In this document: positions 32,816 through 41,208 of the stretch, in pieces | How the letters are laid out: each line of letters opens with the position of its first letter | How positions within the stretch are numbered: the first letter of the stretch is position 1 | Assembly (NCBI GenBank): GCA_902385625.1 | Contig: CABMGE010000018.1 | Coordinates: forward strand, 1 to 44,243 | From: an uncultured archaeon | GTDB taxonomy: Archaea > Nanobdellota > Nanobdellia > Pacearchaeales > GW2011-AR1 | Direction of reading: 5' to 3' | Length of the DNA: 44,243 nucleotides | Translations under genes and position numbers: made by a program | The notes under the pieces: model-generated | Seen by the model: only the letters and a program-made list of their open reading frames with translations | What the model was told of the DNA's origin: nothing | The model's database searches: none

Positions 32816-32956
32816 AAGTTAATGTCTTTCCGAGACACTAGTTAGATAATAATCTTTACAAAGAGTAAATCTTGTTAAAAAATTGTTTTTTACTTAATTT
32901 ACTTAAGGAAAAAACAACTAGATTCAACTATTTTATACAGAGTATAAAATATATAC
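32816..32956. ncRNA. Candidate structured RNA element, copy B
   Basis: Read on plus: shared 8-mer AAGTTAAT (32816-32823), then H1 at 32823-32837 (loop ttccg), H2 at 32858-32875 (bulged stem, loop gtaaa), H3 at 32883-32917 (15-bp arms with one mismatch, loop tttac) and H4 at 32929-32951 (10-bp arms identical to copy A, loop aga), followed by tatacta as in copy A. The H2 and H3 loops are complementary, with a base change relative to copy A. GTAAA can also pair with a nearer tttac (32855-32859). It lies after the stop of the beta-propeller gene (minus). A plus-strand TATA box about 50 bp before it would allow separate rightward transcription. Confidence 0.5.
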
Positions 32957-32996
32957 TAAATTTGATTAAATTCATAAAAAAACTCTACTAAAAACT

Positions 32997-35681
32997 TTAG
33001 TCAATAGCAGCAGGAACAGCAACCCCGCCGGATTTGCTAGAATATAAAATAGGATAATTAACACTCCTAGGATAACCCAAATCAAGACTATTGAGTTGGC
33101 TCAAATTTACAAGATCATTTGCCTTTATATTGGTCTGTGAAATAGTATATAAAACATTATCCATAAACAAACTTCTCTGTATTTGAGAGCTGTAATCAAA
33201 ATAAGGTCTAAAAGAAGTTCCACCTGGAAAACTATCTATTTCATAATCTGAATAAACAACTCCACCATAGCCCGTTGCATTTGTTCTCCACTGAGAAAGC
33301 CCATTTAGTACATTAAATTTAATCCATATATTTCCAGAGCTATCTTTTCTTTCAGCACCTAAAGGTTCATCCTTAGCAGGACCTAGTTTCTCAAAGCCAG
33401 TCTCGTTATTATGAGTTATCTTTCCCCTAACACTTATTTCATTTGCATTGACATTTAATACATAAGCACCCTGCCAAATTTGCTCGCTTTCTTCATAACT
33501 TCCCCACTGATAAGTCCTATTGACAACTCTTGTTTCTGACACAGGAATTACAATTATGCCCTTTTCCTTGTCAAATAAAAATGCCTTGTGATCATATAAA
33601 GCAGGACTATCTGTTCCCCTCTCTCCAATTATTACTTTTGACACTTCCTTAGGATTTTCAAAATCACTTACATCAAACATAGAGATCTTAAGTCCAAGTA
33701 TTGCAGTATAATAAACAGCTCCAGCACTATGAACCTTGTCAGCATCAATACTCTCATTAACATCTTTTCCAATTCCAATAATATGGGTCTCATCATAAGG
33801 ATGTAAGTAATCAGAATATCCTGGAATTTTTAAATAGCCTAAAACCTTAGGATTTTGAGGACTAGTTAAATCAATTACAAATAAAGGATCAATACTTTTA
33901 AAAGTAACTATATAAGCTCTATCTCCCAAAAATCTTACAGAGTAAATCTTTTCTCCAGGAGCAAGATTTTCAACAGTTCCAACAACTTTTAAATCAGAAT
34001 CTAAAACATAAACATTATTTCCACTATTTCCTTGCCAACTCTCCCCAGTTGTTGTTGCAGCCCTGAAATATCCATTATATTCATCCATCGAAAACTGATT
34101 TAACAAATGTCCAGGAAAATCTCCTGAACCCAAATAAGTTATTTTATCTTTGTCAATATTAATCTTATGAACAACAGTCTTTTCACTTTCTTTTGCAAGT
34201 TTTAATTGAAAATCTTCAAGAGCTTTCTGTAACTTGCTATCAAAGTTAGATTTTTCTTCTCCCTTAAGGGAATTTGAATAATCAACAATAGCTTCCTGTA
34301 TCTTAATTTGTTTTTCATAACCAGATATTCCAGAAACTAAAATTTCATTTATTTTTTCTTTTAAAAAATCTGGAACAATTGGCAAATAAACATCATTAAC
34401 CTGAAGATTAAAATTGTCTTCCCAACTGAGTCTTTTTTGATAGGTAATATAAATATTATTAAGTGAAACATATTGAGTCTGGCTTGAACCTAAAAGATAA
34501 ACTTCACTATTTACTTCATTGCTATTAACATTTATTGCACTTATTGTGCTAAATGCATAATTATTATCAGGATAATCAAAATAATACACACTAGAAAGTG
34601 GGATAGACTTTGAAACTCCATTTATACTATAATAGGGAATAGGTTGATCATAATTTGCATATTTTGAACTTATAAGATAGACATAATCATTAATCATTCT
34701 TGAATCAGTGTAACTGCCATCAAAACTCATATTTTTTTCAAGTATAGGATTTTCACGGTCCTTGATATTATAAATATAAACAAATGTTCTTTGTTCTCCA
34801 TAACCGCATCCTAGACATCGAACAGAACTAGCAGACTCTTTAGAATAAGGAATAGTAACATAACTATTTCCAAATACAACGAGTCTGTCCCCATTAATAA
34901 ATAGATTTTGAGCACTAGAAGCATTAATCTTGCTAAGTATTTTCATATCACCTGCAGGATAAGCATTTACAATTATTATATTATCTCCGCTTAAAGTGTA
35001 GATATACTTTCCGTCATTTTTTACAATATCTGCTTCATCAACACCCTCTACCTGAATGTTTGTATGAGAGTATGTTGCAGCACCTGACCCTGCTCCCGAA
35101 GAATCAGCAACAGACTCTGCTTTTGCAAGTCCTGCAGTAGGAGCCATCATGCCATTTGCCATTCTATCTTGAGAATAACTACTATAGCCCATATTAGAAG
35201 AACTTGCTTTTAAGAAATTCTTGAGTTCATCAATAGAACTAAATTGTTTAATCTCATTAGTTGCTTTATTTTTTTCAATACCGGGATTAGAACTAAAAAT
35301 TAATATTAAAGCAACTAAAACTGCTGCAATAAATATTACTGGCAAAATAGTCTTTAACTTTGTCATATCAACTCTTTTTGATTTAGGAGATATGATAATA
35401 TGCTTTTTAGCTAATTTAAACATATCGATTTTTCTTCCTTTAACACTCCAAAAAAAATTCTTTGTCTTTTCTACAAGACCTGATTCAATTAATTTTTTTA
35501 AATTATATTCAACTGTATTAATAGGAATAGAAAGTGCAGTCGCAATATCTTTCTCACTTGCCTCCTTTACCTCAGATAAATAATCAATTATCTTCTTACA
35601 AGTTTTATTTCCAAGTACTTCTGCAATTTTTTTGGATCTCTCATCATCCATATCCATTAAAATGAATTTATCATCAGACAT
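32997..35681 (-). CDS. Winged-helix, transmembrane, extracellular beta-propeller protein
   Basis: Seen: residues 1-100 form a winged helix (KTCKKIIDYLSEVKEASEKDIA, then IPINTVEYNLKKLIESGLV). A membrane segment follows at about 111-131, then a linker, then from about residue 212 a long beta-propeller with the opening QVEGVDEADIVKNDGKYIY seen in the secreted archaeal propeller family (COG4880/Beta_propel type). The 894 residues have no internal break. Inference: a one-protein sensor with the DNA-binding head inside and the propeller outside. GGAG 6 nt before the ATG is the ribosome site. A TTTAAATATAG box lies about 85 bp upstream. An inverted repeat in the leader may be an operator. The ligand is unknown. 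Confidence 0.9.
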   Translation of the reverse strand: MSDDKFILMDMDDERSKKIAEVLGNKTCKKIIDYLSEVKEASEKDIATALSIPINTVEYNLKKLIESGLVEKTKNFFWSVKGRKIDMFKLAKKHIIISPKSKRVDMTKLKTILPVIFIAAVLVALILIFSSNPGIEKNKATNEIKQFSSIDELKNFLKASSSNMGYSSYSQDRMANGMMAPTAGLAKAESVADSSGAGSGAATYSHTNIQVEGVDEADIVKNDGKYIYTLSGDNIIIVNAYPAGDMKILSKINASSAQNLFINGDRLVVFGNSYVTIPYSKESASSVRCLGCGYGEQRTFVYIYNIKDRENPILEKNMSFDGSYTDSRMINDYVYLISSKYANYDQPIPYYSINGVSKSIPLSSVYYFDYPDNNYAFSTISAINVNSNEVNSEVYLLGSSQTQYVSLNNIYITYQKRLSWEDNFNLQVNDVYLPIVPDFLKEKINEILVSGISGYEKQIKIQEAIVDYSNSLKGEEKSNFDSKLQKALEDFQLKLAKESEKTVVHKINIDKDKITYLGSGDFPGHLLNQFSMDEYNGYFRAATTTGESWQGNSGNNVYVLDSDLKVVGTVENLAPGEKIYSVRFLGDRAYIVTFKSIDPLFVIDLTSPQNPKVLGYLKIPGYSDYLHPYDETHIIGIGKDVNESIDADKVHSAGAVYYTAILGLKISMFDVSDFENPKEVSKVIIGERGTDSPALYDHKAFLFDKEKGIIVIPVSETRVVNRTYQWGSYEESEQIWQGAYVLNVNANEISVRGKITHNNETGFEKLGPAKDEPLGAERKDSSGNIWIKFNVLNGLSQWRTNATGYGGVVYSDYEIDSFPGGTSFRPYFDYSSQIQRSLFMDNVLYTISQTNIKANDLVNLSQLNSLDLGYPRSVNYPILYSSKSGGVAVPAAID

Positions 35682-35691
35682 TTTTTTCTCC

Positions 35692-35711
35692 TCTCGTAAA
35701 AATGTACGAGA
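35692..35711 (-). promoter_or_regulatory. 7-bp inverted repeat in the leader of the propeller gene
   Basis: Arms tctcgta and tacgaga flank aaaatg, ending at the GGAG ribosome site of the propeller gene. It could be a repressor operator, perhaps for the protein's own winged helix, or an mRNA hairpin that hides the ribosome site. The role is inferred. Confidence 0.4.
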
Positions 35712-35755
35712 CTAAAAATCTTTGATTTTTTGGATCAGACATATGGTTATTAGAT

Positions 35756-35821
35756 AAAACCTATATTTAAATGAAGCGAAGACTTCAATAGGTTTTGAAC
35801 CTACCTCCGGATTTAGGTTTA
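35756..35821 (-). terminator. Two hairpins at the 3' end of the 49-aa gene
   Basis: Hairpin one: arms aaaacctat (35756-35764) and ataggtttt (35788-35796) with an inner tgaag/cttca pair. Hairpin two: aaccta and taggtt at about 35799-35818. They cover the gene's stop codon. The propeller gene's TATA box (about 35760-35770) falls within hairpin one, so the DNA may also have a promoter role. Confidence 0.35.
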
Positions 35822-35934
35822 TTAATTATAATAGAAAACAGAAATACAATTACGACCAGTCCTACAAGTTCTACTATTTCCTCGGAAATTAAGCCTCGAA
35901 TGTTATCCATAATAAATGAAATTGTTTCGATCAT
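35785..35934 (-). CDS. Single-pass membrane microprotein (49 aa)
   Basis: Translated by hand: M-I-E-T-I-S-F-I-M-D-N-I start, then SEEIVELVGLVVIVFLFSII as one membrane segment, then INKPKSGGRFKTY and a TGA stop. A good TATA box (TTTATATAC) lies about 28 bp before ATG 35934, so this is probably a leaderless gene and not chance. A bulged hairpin overlapping the stop (arms 35756-35764 and 35788-35796) could end the transcript. It lies between the propeller gene and nreA, on the strand of the former. The family is not known. Confidence 0.6.
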   Translation of the reverse strand: MIETISFIMDNIRGLISEEIVELVGLVVIVFLFSIIINKPKSGGRFKTY

Positions 35935-36135
35935 AAAATCTAAAACAAAAAATAGTATATAAACATCTCGAAGAGTTCAATTTCATTTGAAGTCAAAAAA
36001 GGCATTACTTGAATGCCGAGTCATTAAGAGAGATAGAAATTATGCAAATTGAGAATTAGAATGACATATCAGGTATTAAATAATAAGTATATTTTTACCA
36101 TAATCTTTATAAATTAGAATCCTTTTTCTAAAAGT
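35935..36135. other. Intergenic stretch with short hairpin and two outward promoters
   Basis: Holds the minus TATA box of the 49-aa gene, a perfect ggcatt/aatgcc hairpin at 36001-36017 (loop acttg) and the plus TATA box CTTTATAAATTA about 25 bp before ATG 36136. No gene was found. Confidence 0.5.
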
Positions 36136-36318
36136 ATGAACAAGTGGCTAGAAATTTTAATAGGTCTTATCCTAATAGTGGCTGCAGTATATGTCTTCCT
36201 GACATTTAGTTCATGGGGTCAGGCAGCACTAACAGTGCTTAAGGGAGGAATTGTCTGGTTTGTAGTATTAATTGGACTATTATTCCTTTTGTTAGGTATA
36301 AGTGACTTAAAAGAATAA
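36136..36318 (+). CDS. Small two-pass membrane protein (60 aa)
   Basis: Seen: MNKWLEILIGLILIVAAVYV forms the first membrane segment, a glycine-containing loop (SSWGQAALTVLKGG) the turn, and WFVVLIGLLFLLLGI the second segment, ending in SDLKE. A TATA box lies about 25 bp upstream. Proteins of this size and shape are frequent in DPANN genomes, but I cannot name the family. It lies 122 bp before nreA on the same strand. Confidence 0.7.
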   Translation: MNKWLEILIGLILIVAAVYVFLTFSSWGQAALTVLKGGIVWFVVLIGLLFLLLGISDLKE

Positions 36319-36440
36319 AAATAATAAGAAAACAAGAATAGACTTCTTACTTGTAAATAGTTATACCCAATTTTTAGATAAATAGTATTTTACAATAATA
36401 AATATAAATAGATAATATTTAAGACAAGGCAGGTGATCTA

Positions 36441-37673
36441 ATGTCCTCAACTCAACTATTTGATTCAGAACTTTGTGCAAGATGTAGAGGAAGAGGATTT
36501 TGTAAAAAGCCTTGTAGAATTTATTCAAAAATAAAAGATTTTACTACAAAAACAAAGACACATTTTTCAGGTTCTTCACCTCCTGAAATATTTGTTGGAA
36601 GATTTGACTACCCTAATATAAGTGCAGGAATTCTAACCCCTGAGAGTCATGAAGAGTCCCAAGAATATAGCATGCCAGAAATCTGGCACAAGAATAAATT
36701 CTCAATTGATACAATTCTGACAAACCGATCAAAACTGGTTTATGGAAAATTTAAAACACAGGTAAAAAAAGCAAAACTTAATGATAAACTATTAAAAACA
36801 ATGCAAGAAGTCTCAATGGCATACAAATCAGTTTCAACTGAATTCTTTCTTAAAAGAGCTCCAAATTACAGGCTAGAAATAAACAAACATCTCCCAATAA
36901 TTGGAAATCCTGCCCCTCTTGAAAGTGTAAGGCTTGAAGAAAATCCAAAAGTAAAACCTAAAGTAGATTACCTGGTTTCAGATACAGACGCAAAGGCAGT
37001 AAATTCGATTCTGGAACTTTACAAATCGCAAATAGAAATTACTAATATAAATAAAATATTATCTGCAGGATTACTTGGCCTAAAGACTCAAAGAAGACTA
37101 GTTCCAACAAGATGGTCAATAACAGCAGTAGACGATACAATTTCAAAAAATCTTTTAAAAAAAATAAAATATTACCCTGAAATATCAGAGATCTTGTTAT
37201 TTAACAGTGAATATAATGGAAATCATTATGAAATACTATTGCTTCCAGATAAATTTTCATTTGAAGTTTTAGAAGCTGAAATTTCAGGCTCTCTCTGGAA
37301 TCAAACAGGACATGTCTCAGTTATGAAAGATTATGAATTATTTGGTGGAAGACACGAATATGCCTATGAGGTTACAGGAGCATATTATGCAAATCGGCTT
37401 GGTCTTTGTGAATATCTTGAAAAAATAAAACGTCAGGCAACAGCAATTTTTATAAGAGAAGTTGGACCTGAGTATTATGCGCCACTCGGAGTTGGAATTC
37501 TTCGAGAGATCACAAGAGCCGCACTAGATAAAGAGCCTGAAAAATTCTCAACAATAAATGAAGCATTAGACAAATCGCAAACAAGACTTAGAATTCCTAT
37601 CTCAACCTGGACAAAAGAATCAATTCTTCTAAAAGAATTTGGAAAACAAAAAAGACTTAAGGAGTGGTTTTAA
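36441..37673 (+). CDS. nreA: DNA repair protein NreA with PCNA-binding C-terminus
   Basis: Nre proteins are archaeal factors linked to repair of DNA damage and bind the sliding clamp PCNA. Seen: an N-terminal zinc-type cluster (Cys12, Cys15, Cys21, Cys25: LCARCRGRGFC then KKPC), a conserved core (IFVGRFDYPNISAGILTP, RRLVPTRWSITAVDD, LLFNSEYNGNHYEILL, GGRHEYAYEVTGAYYANRL) and a C-terminal PIP box QKRLKEWF that matches Q-x-x-h-x-x-a-a exactly. The 410 residues are usual. Its 3' end overlaps the SpoIIM-like gene by 4 bp tail to tail. Confidence 0.9.
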   Translation: MSSTQLFDSELCARCRGRGFCKKPCRIYSKIKDFTTKTKTHFSGSSPPEIFVGRFDYPNISAGILTPESHEESQEYSMPEIWHKNKFSIDTILTNRSKLVYGKFKTQVKKAKLNDKLLKTMQEVSMAYKSVSTEFFLKRAPNYRLEINKHLPIIGNPAPLESVRLEENPKVKPKVDYLVSDTDAKAVNSILELYKSQIEITNINKILSAGLLGLKTQRRLVPTRWSITAVDDTISKNLLKKIKYYPEISEILLFNSEYNGNHYEILLLPDKFSFEVLEAEISGSLWNQTGHVSVMKDYELFGGRHEYAYEVTGAYYANRLGLCEYLEKIKRQATAIFIREVGPEYYAPLGVGILREITRAALDKEPEKFSTINEALDKSQTRLRIPISTWTKESILLKEFGKQKRLKEWF

Positions 37674-38308
37674 CCAAGCCAAGAAATAAGTGCACCTTCA
37701 ATTATTCCCGCAACAACCAGGAGTGGAATTACAATAAAAACAAAAACTCTTACTGCATCAACTATCCAAGAAGAAAATTCTCTCCACTTATGTTTTCCAT
37801 GATAAATAAACAAAAAGAGTCCGAGTCTTATTCCTATAGCAACACTTATCATGATTGCAGGAATCTCAAAAATTCCGTGTGGAAATAACTTCCATAAAAC
37901 AAATATGCTTTGGCTTGCAGCTGCTTTACTTGCAACAAATCCCAAGACATATCCATTAACAACCAGAATTATTATAGGCGGAATTGCAAAAAGCACTCCA
38001 AATAAAAGCCCTACAAACGCACTTTTTATATTATTTGCAATAATATAAGCAATCAGTTGAAAACCAGTTAATCCTTTTGTTTGTTCAATTAACTGCTTAA
38101 CTAAATCCAGCACCTGTTTTTCAAATAATTTTGGAAAAGCAAATCCAAAAACAGCCAATGCAAAAAACAAAATAAAGGAGAAAATAATATAGGTTTTAAA
38201 TTGTGCCAAGGATTTAAGCGCAAGTTTAAAATTACCATAAAAAAAATCATTTAAACTGGATTTTTTTTCATTTTTGCTTTTTGCATAATTCACTCTTTTT
38301 TTTGCCAT
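37670..38308 (-). CDS. SpoIIM/DUF95-like membrane protein
   Basis: Seen: a basic cytoplasmic head (MAKKRVNYAKSKNEKKSS), then five or six hydrophobic segments, with the conserved family stretch WKLFPHGIFEIPAIMISVAIGIRLG late in the protein. Known: bacterial SpoIIM takes part in spore membrane remodelling; in archaea the homologues are common, and their function is unknown. The 212 residues are normal. It starts at ATG 38308. No spore or division genes are near, so the function is not set. Confidence 0.85.
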   Translation of the reverse strand: MAKKRVNYAKSKNEKKSSLNDFFYGNFKLALKSLAQFKTYIIFSFILFFALAVFGFAFPKLFEKQVLDLVKQLIEQTKGLTGFQLIAYIIANNIKSAFVGLLFGVLFAIPPIIILVVNGYVLGFVASKAAASQSIFVLWKLFPHGIFEIPAIMISVAIGIRLGLFLFIYHGKHKWREFSSWIVDAVRVFVFIVIPLLVVAGIIEGALISWLG

Positions 38309-38364
38309 ATTAATATTAACAAGAACTATATTTTTAAATGTTAGTTGTCAAAAAGAAATTTCTT

Positions 38365-39267
38365 TTAATTACTAAAATACCTTCTCATCATGTCAGTTTT
38401 TTGTTTGTATTTTTTTCTCAAATAAAATCCATAACAAAGTCCTGCAATAAGGCCTCCAAAATGAGCGCTATTTCCAATTGGCAAATCAACAAAAAGGCCA
38501 ATTAGAACTAATGGAACTATCGCAATAATAGGAAGAAGCCAAAATGGCATTTTTAACGGAAGTGCGATTTTCATCATTTTGGAATTAAATGAAAACATAG
38601 AAAATATTGAGATAAAAACATAAACAGTCAGGATAGTATCAAGTATAGGAAGAATACTTGAATTTGGAAAAATACTTGAAAACACTGACTGCAAAATTAA
38701 TGCAATTACAGGCCCTGCAATAAGATAAACTTTTGTATAAGGAGTTAAAAAAGCAAGAATTCCAAGTAAAGAAAAAATAGCTCCTGATGCTCCTACTGCA
38801 AAAATACTTGGGCTTCCAAACAATTTAGCTCCGATTATACTTGCTCCAAAATAATAAGATAAAAATACATATAATAATCCTGCAAATAAGCCTGATAAAA
38901 TATACAGCCAAAAGAATCTTTTTCTTCCAATTAATTTCTCAACAAAATTTCCAATAAAAAATAATGAAACCATATTCGCAAGTATGTGCCATGCTTCAAT
39001 ATGAACAAACATGCTGGTAAAAACAGTCCAGTAGCTTCCAGAAAAGAACTTATCTGCCTCAAGCCCGACTACAGAAACTATTTTTTCAAGACCAAAAACA
39101 GGAATTAAAAAAAGAATAAACAGATAAACAATAACATTAACAAATATTATCCAATTAGTAATACTAAACTTTCTAAAAAATTGGCGAATAGAATTATCCC
39201 CAAGTCTCCTTTTGGAATATTTTCTAAGATTATTATCTTCAGATTTAGTCTCGAACCATCTTGCCAT
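38365..39267 (-). CDS. Rhomboid-family intramembrane serine protease
   Basis: Cuts membrane proteins within the bilayer. Seen: a cytoplasmic basic N-terminus (residues 1-38), about seven membrane segments, a conserved loop YWTVFTSMFVHIEAWHILANM, the GASGA motif with catalytic Ser161, and the catalytic His269 in SAHFGG near the end. The Ser-His pair is complete, so the enzyme should be active. Substrates could include the many single-pass surface proteins encoded nearby. That is a suggestion from context only. Confidence 0.93.
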   Translation of the reverse strand: MARWFETKSEDNNLRKYSKRRLGDNSIRQFFRKFSITNWIIFVNVIVYLFILFLIPVFGLEKIVSVVGLEADKFFSGSYWTVFTSMFVHIEAWHILANMVSLFFIGNFVEKLIGRKRFFWLYILSGLFAGLLYVFLSYYFGASIIGAKLFGSPSIFAVGASGAIFSLLGILAFLTPYTKVYLIAGPVIALILQSVFSSIFPNSSILPILDTILTVYVFISIFSMFSFNSKMMKIALPLKMPFWLLPIIAIVPLVLIGLFVDLPIGNSAHFGGLIAGLCYGFYLRKKYKQKTDMMRRYFSN

Positions 39268-39299
39268 GTAAGTCTCCGATTATTTAGAAACAAGAAAAA

Positions 39300-40007
39300 T
39301 CAGATCTTCTTTTTCTTGGATTTAGGTTTTGATTTTGCAGGTTTTGGACTTGGAGCTTTTTTTCCAGATTTTTTAATCTCATCCATTTTTTCTTTTTTTC
39401 GAATCTCCCTCTTCTTCATTCTTTCTTCTTTCTTTTTGGTTTCTGCTTTTTTGATTTTAATATCTTTTTTCTTTTCAAGTTTTTCTCCTTCAATCTTTCT
39501 CTCAGAAATAACAAATTCCATTTCTTTTTTTAGTTTTGCGATATTTTTTTCAAGATCAGTGATAGTATCCTGATTTTGGGATAATTCATAAACCTGTTCG
39601 CACTCAGGGCAAACAAAATCATTTATAAGAGCAGTCTCTTCTGCAACCTCTATAGAGCAGGTTTTGCAAAGATAATATCTTTTTTCTTTTCTGTTTTTAA
39701 GCTGTGATTCCAACTGCTCAAGTTCCTTCTCAAGATTTTGTTCTAAAAGATTTAAAGACTGATATATATTTAGAGTCCAAAAATAAATATACCATCCTTT
39801 TCTCTTGTCTTTTTTTCGAATAAAAGAAACAAGCCCATAATCAGACAATTTATATAATATATTTCTTGTCTGGTTTATAGTTAATTTTAATTTTTTTGCA
39901 ATTAAAAATTCATTAACATGTTTTTTTCCGATAAGTAAATCTATAATTGGAACTGCCTGTTTGTTAACCAGTGTTTCAACCAAGGATTTTAGAAATTTTA
40001 CTTGCAT
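39300..40007 (-). CDS. tfe: Transcription factor E, alpha subunit, with Lys-rich tail
   Basis: TFE stabilises the open promoter complex with archaeal RNA polymerase. Seen: an N-terminal winged helix (residues 10-90; KLTINQTRNILYKLSDYGLVSFIRKKD then GWYIYFW), a zinc ribbon with Cys114, Cys117, Cys133 and Cys136, then a coiled coil and a C-terminal tail extremely rich in lysine and proline (about residues 165-235). The tail makes it longer than usual archaeal TFE of about 170-190 residues. Placement beside rhomboid on the same strand gives no functional hint. Confidence 0.93.
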   Translation of the reverse strand: MQVKFLKSLVETLVNKQAVPIIDLLIGKKHVNEFLIAKKLKLTINQTRNILYKLSDYGLVSFIRKKDKRKGWYIYFWTLNIYQSLNLLEQNLEKELEQLESQLKNRKEKRYYLCKTCSIEVAEETALINDFVCPECEQVYELSQNQDTITDLEKNIAKLKKEMEFVISERKIEGEKLEKKKDIKIKKAETKKKEERMKKREIRKKEKMDEIKKSGKKAPSPKPAKSKPKSKKKKI

Positions 40008-40227
40008 TTGTTAAAGACCATGAACATTTTAAGACATTAATCGAAACTGCTCTTTTAATATCTTTCTATAGTTATTGTTACTTAAAAATTTAACTAAATG
40101 GAAAATAAGGGTTAATTTAATAATCCAAACAAAGATTTAAATATATATTATTAATCATATATGTAATATAAGAGATTTTATAGATAAATAATCATATGTC
40201 TCGACTATAAATAAGAGGAGATTACAA
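40008..40227. other. Divergent promoter region between tfe and the 194-aa gene
   Basis: Plus strand: TTTAAATATATATTA near 40136 as TATA box, a leader of about 60 nt holding a four-codon uORF at 40196, and a GAGGAG ribosome site before ATG 40228. On the minus side no distinct box for tfe was fixed. No other gene was found. Confidence 0.45.
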
Positions 40228-40812
40228 ATGCCATGGTTTAATAAAAAAGGTGAAGAAACTACTCTTCCAGAACTGCCTGATCTTCCAGAAATTCCAGGAT
40301 CAAATGATAAAGCTATTTTTGGAGAAAAGTCATTAGAACCAGAAATTTCTCATATAGAAACTACGCCGCTTCCACCTCTTCCAGGATCTCAAGGTCAAGA
40401 TCAAATAAAACAGGCCATCAATAAACCTGAAAACGAATTGCAGAAATCCAAATTTGCTCCGCTTCCACCTCCAAGAGAATATGAGCCAAAATCTCCTGAA
40501 ATTAAACCTGCTCCAGTAAAAATGAAAATAGAAGAGCCACCAGCATCAAGAGGCTATCAAGTTGAAAGATCATCTAGGCCGTCTTCTAAAAAAACAGAAC
40601 CAATTTATGTTAAGCTAGATAAATTTGAGACAACTGTCCAGGCATTTGATGAAGTAAGAGATAAAATAACTGAAATAGAAAGGCTGCTTGCAAAGACAAG
40701 AGACATAAAAGCCCAGGAAGAAAAAGAACTTGAAGAATGGGAAAAAGAAATTCAGATAATAAAGTCAAGACTCGAATCTATTGATAAAGCTATTTTTAAG
40801 GATCTTGATTAA
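40228..40812 (+). CDS. Proline-rich protein with C-terminal coiled coil (194 aa)
   Basis: Seen: MPWFNKKGEE start, a proline-rich disordered half with ELPDLPEIPG and PLPPLPGSQG, PIYVKLDKFE at about residue 129, then a coiled coil (DEVRDKITEIERLLAKTRD, EEKELEEWEKEIQIIKSRL) to the end. It has no membrane segment. GAGGAG gives a strong ribosome site. The next gene starts 5 nt after the stop and is also coiled coil, so the two are one operon and probably physical partners. The family is widespread in DPANN as far as I recall, but no function is known to me. Confidence 0.75.
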   Translation: MPWFNKKGEETTLPELPDLPEIPGSNDKAIFGEKSLEPEISHIETTPLPPLPGSQGQDQIKQAINKPENELQKSKFAPLPPPREYEPKSPEIKPAPVKMKIEEPPASRGYQVERSSRPSSKKTEPIYVKLDKFETTVQAFDEVRDKITEIERLLAKTRDIKAQEEKELEEWEKEIQIIKSRLESIDKAIFKDLD

Positions 40813-40817
40813 AAACA

Positions 40818-41153
40818 ATGGAAAACTGGCATATTAAAATTGATCATGGAGAAGCTCTTGATTCAAAAAAACAACTGCTTTCTTCTGAACTGAATCTTCT
40901 TCATTTATTGAGGCATATGAAGAATTATTCTATTTTAAGAAAAAAGGAAACTGCAATTAATAATAAAATAAAACTAAACATCTCTTCATTAAGGCAAAAA
41001 TTAACCCTTTTAAAATCAACTCTTCCAAAGGGAGCTGCTCCAAAAATAGAATCGAGAATTAAAAAAGTCGAAGTCAAATTGAAAACTGAAGAAAAAAATG
41101 ATTTTCAAAATGAACTTGACGAAATAAAGGCAAAGCTTGCAAAATTAGGATAA
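40818..41153 (+). CDS. Coiled-coil protein, operon partner of the 194-aa protein (111 aa)
   Basis: Seen: a short start MENWHIKIDHGEALDSKKQ, then almost continuous alpha-helix with heptad-like leucines (LLSSELNLLHLLRHMKNY, INNKIKLNISSLRQKLTLLK), a turn (PKGAAPK) and a second helix (IKKVEVKLKTEEKNDFQNELDEI). It begins 5 nt after the upstream stop, suggesting coupled translation. The helical hairpin would suit pairing with the coiled coil of its neighbour. Unknown role. Confidence 0.72.
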   Translation: MENWHIKIDHGEALDSKKQLLSSELNLLHLLRHMKNYSILRKKETAINNKIKLNISSLRQKLTLLKSTLPKGAAPKIESRIKKVEVKLKTEEKNDFQNELDEIKAKLAKLG

Positions 41154-41208
41154 TTACCACTATTAATTGATGATATAAATTTTTAAATTGCTCTTGTTAT
41201 CTGTATTA

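Noticed and set aside
40196..40210. Four-codon upstream ORF before the 194-aa gene as a regulator
   Set aside because: Too short and too likely by chance in an AT-rich leader; no supporting structure.
41188..41208. TTG start for pyrE
   Set aside because: It lies on the promoter side; ATG 41209 is at the normal distance from the TATA box and begins the conserved protein.
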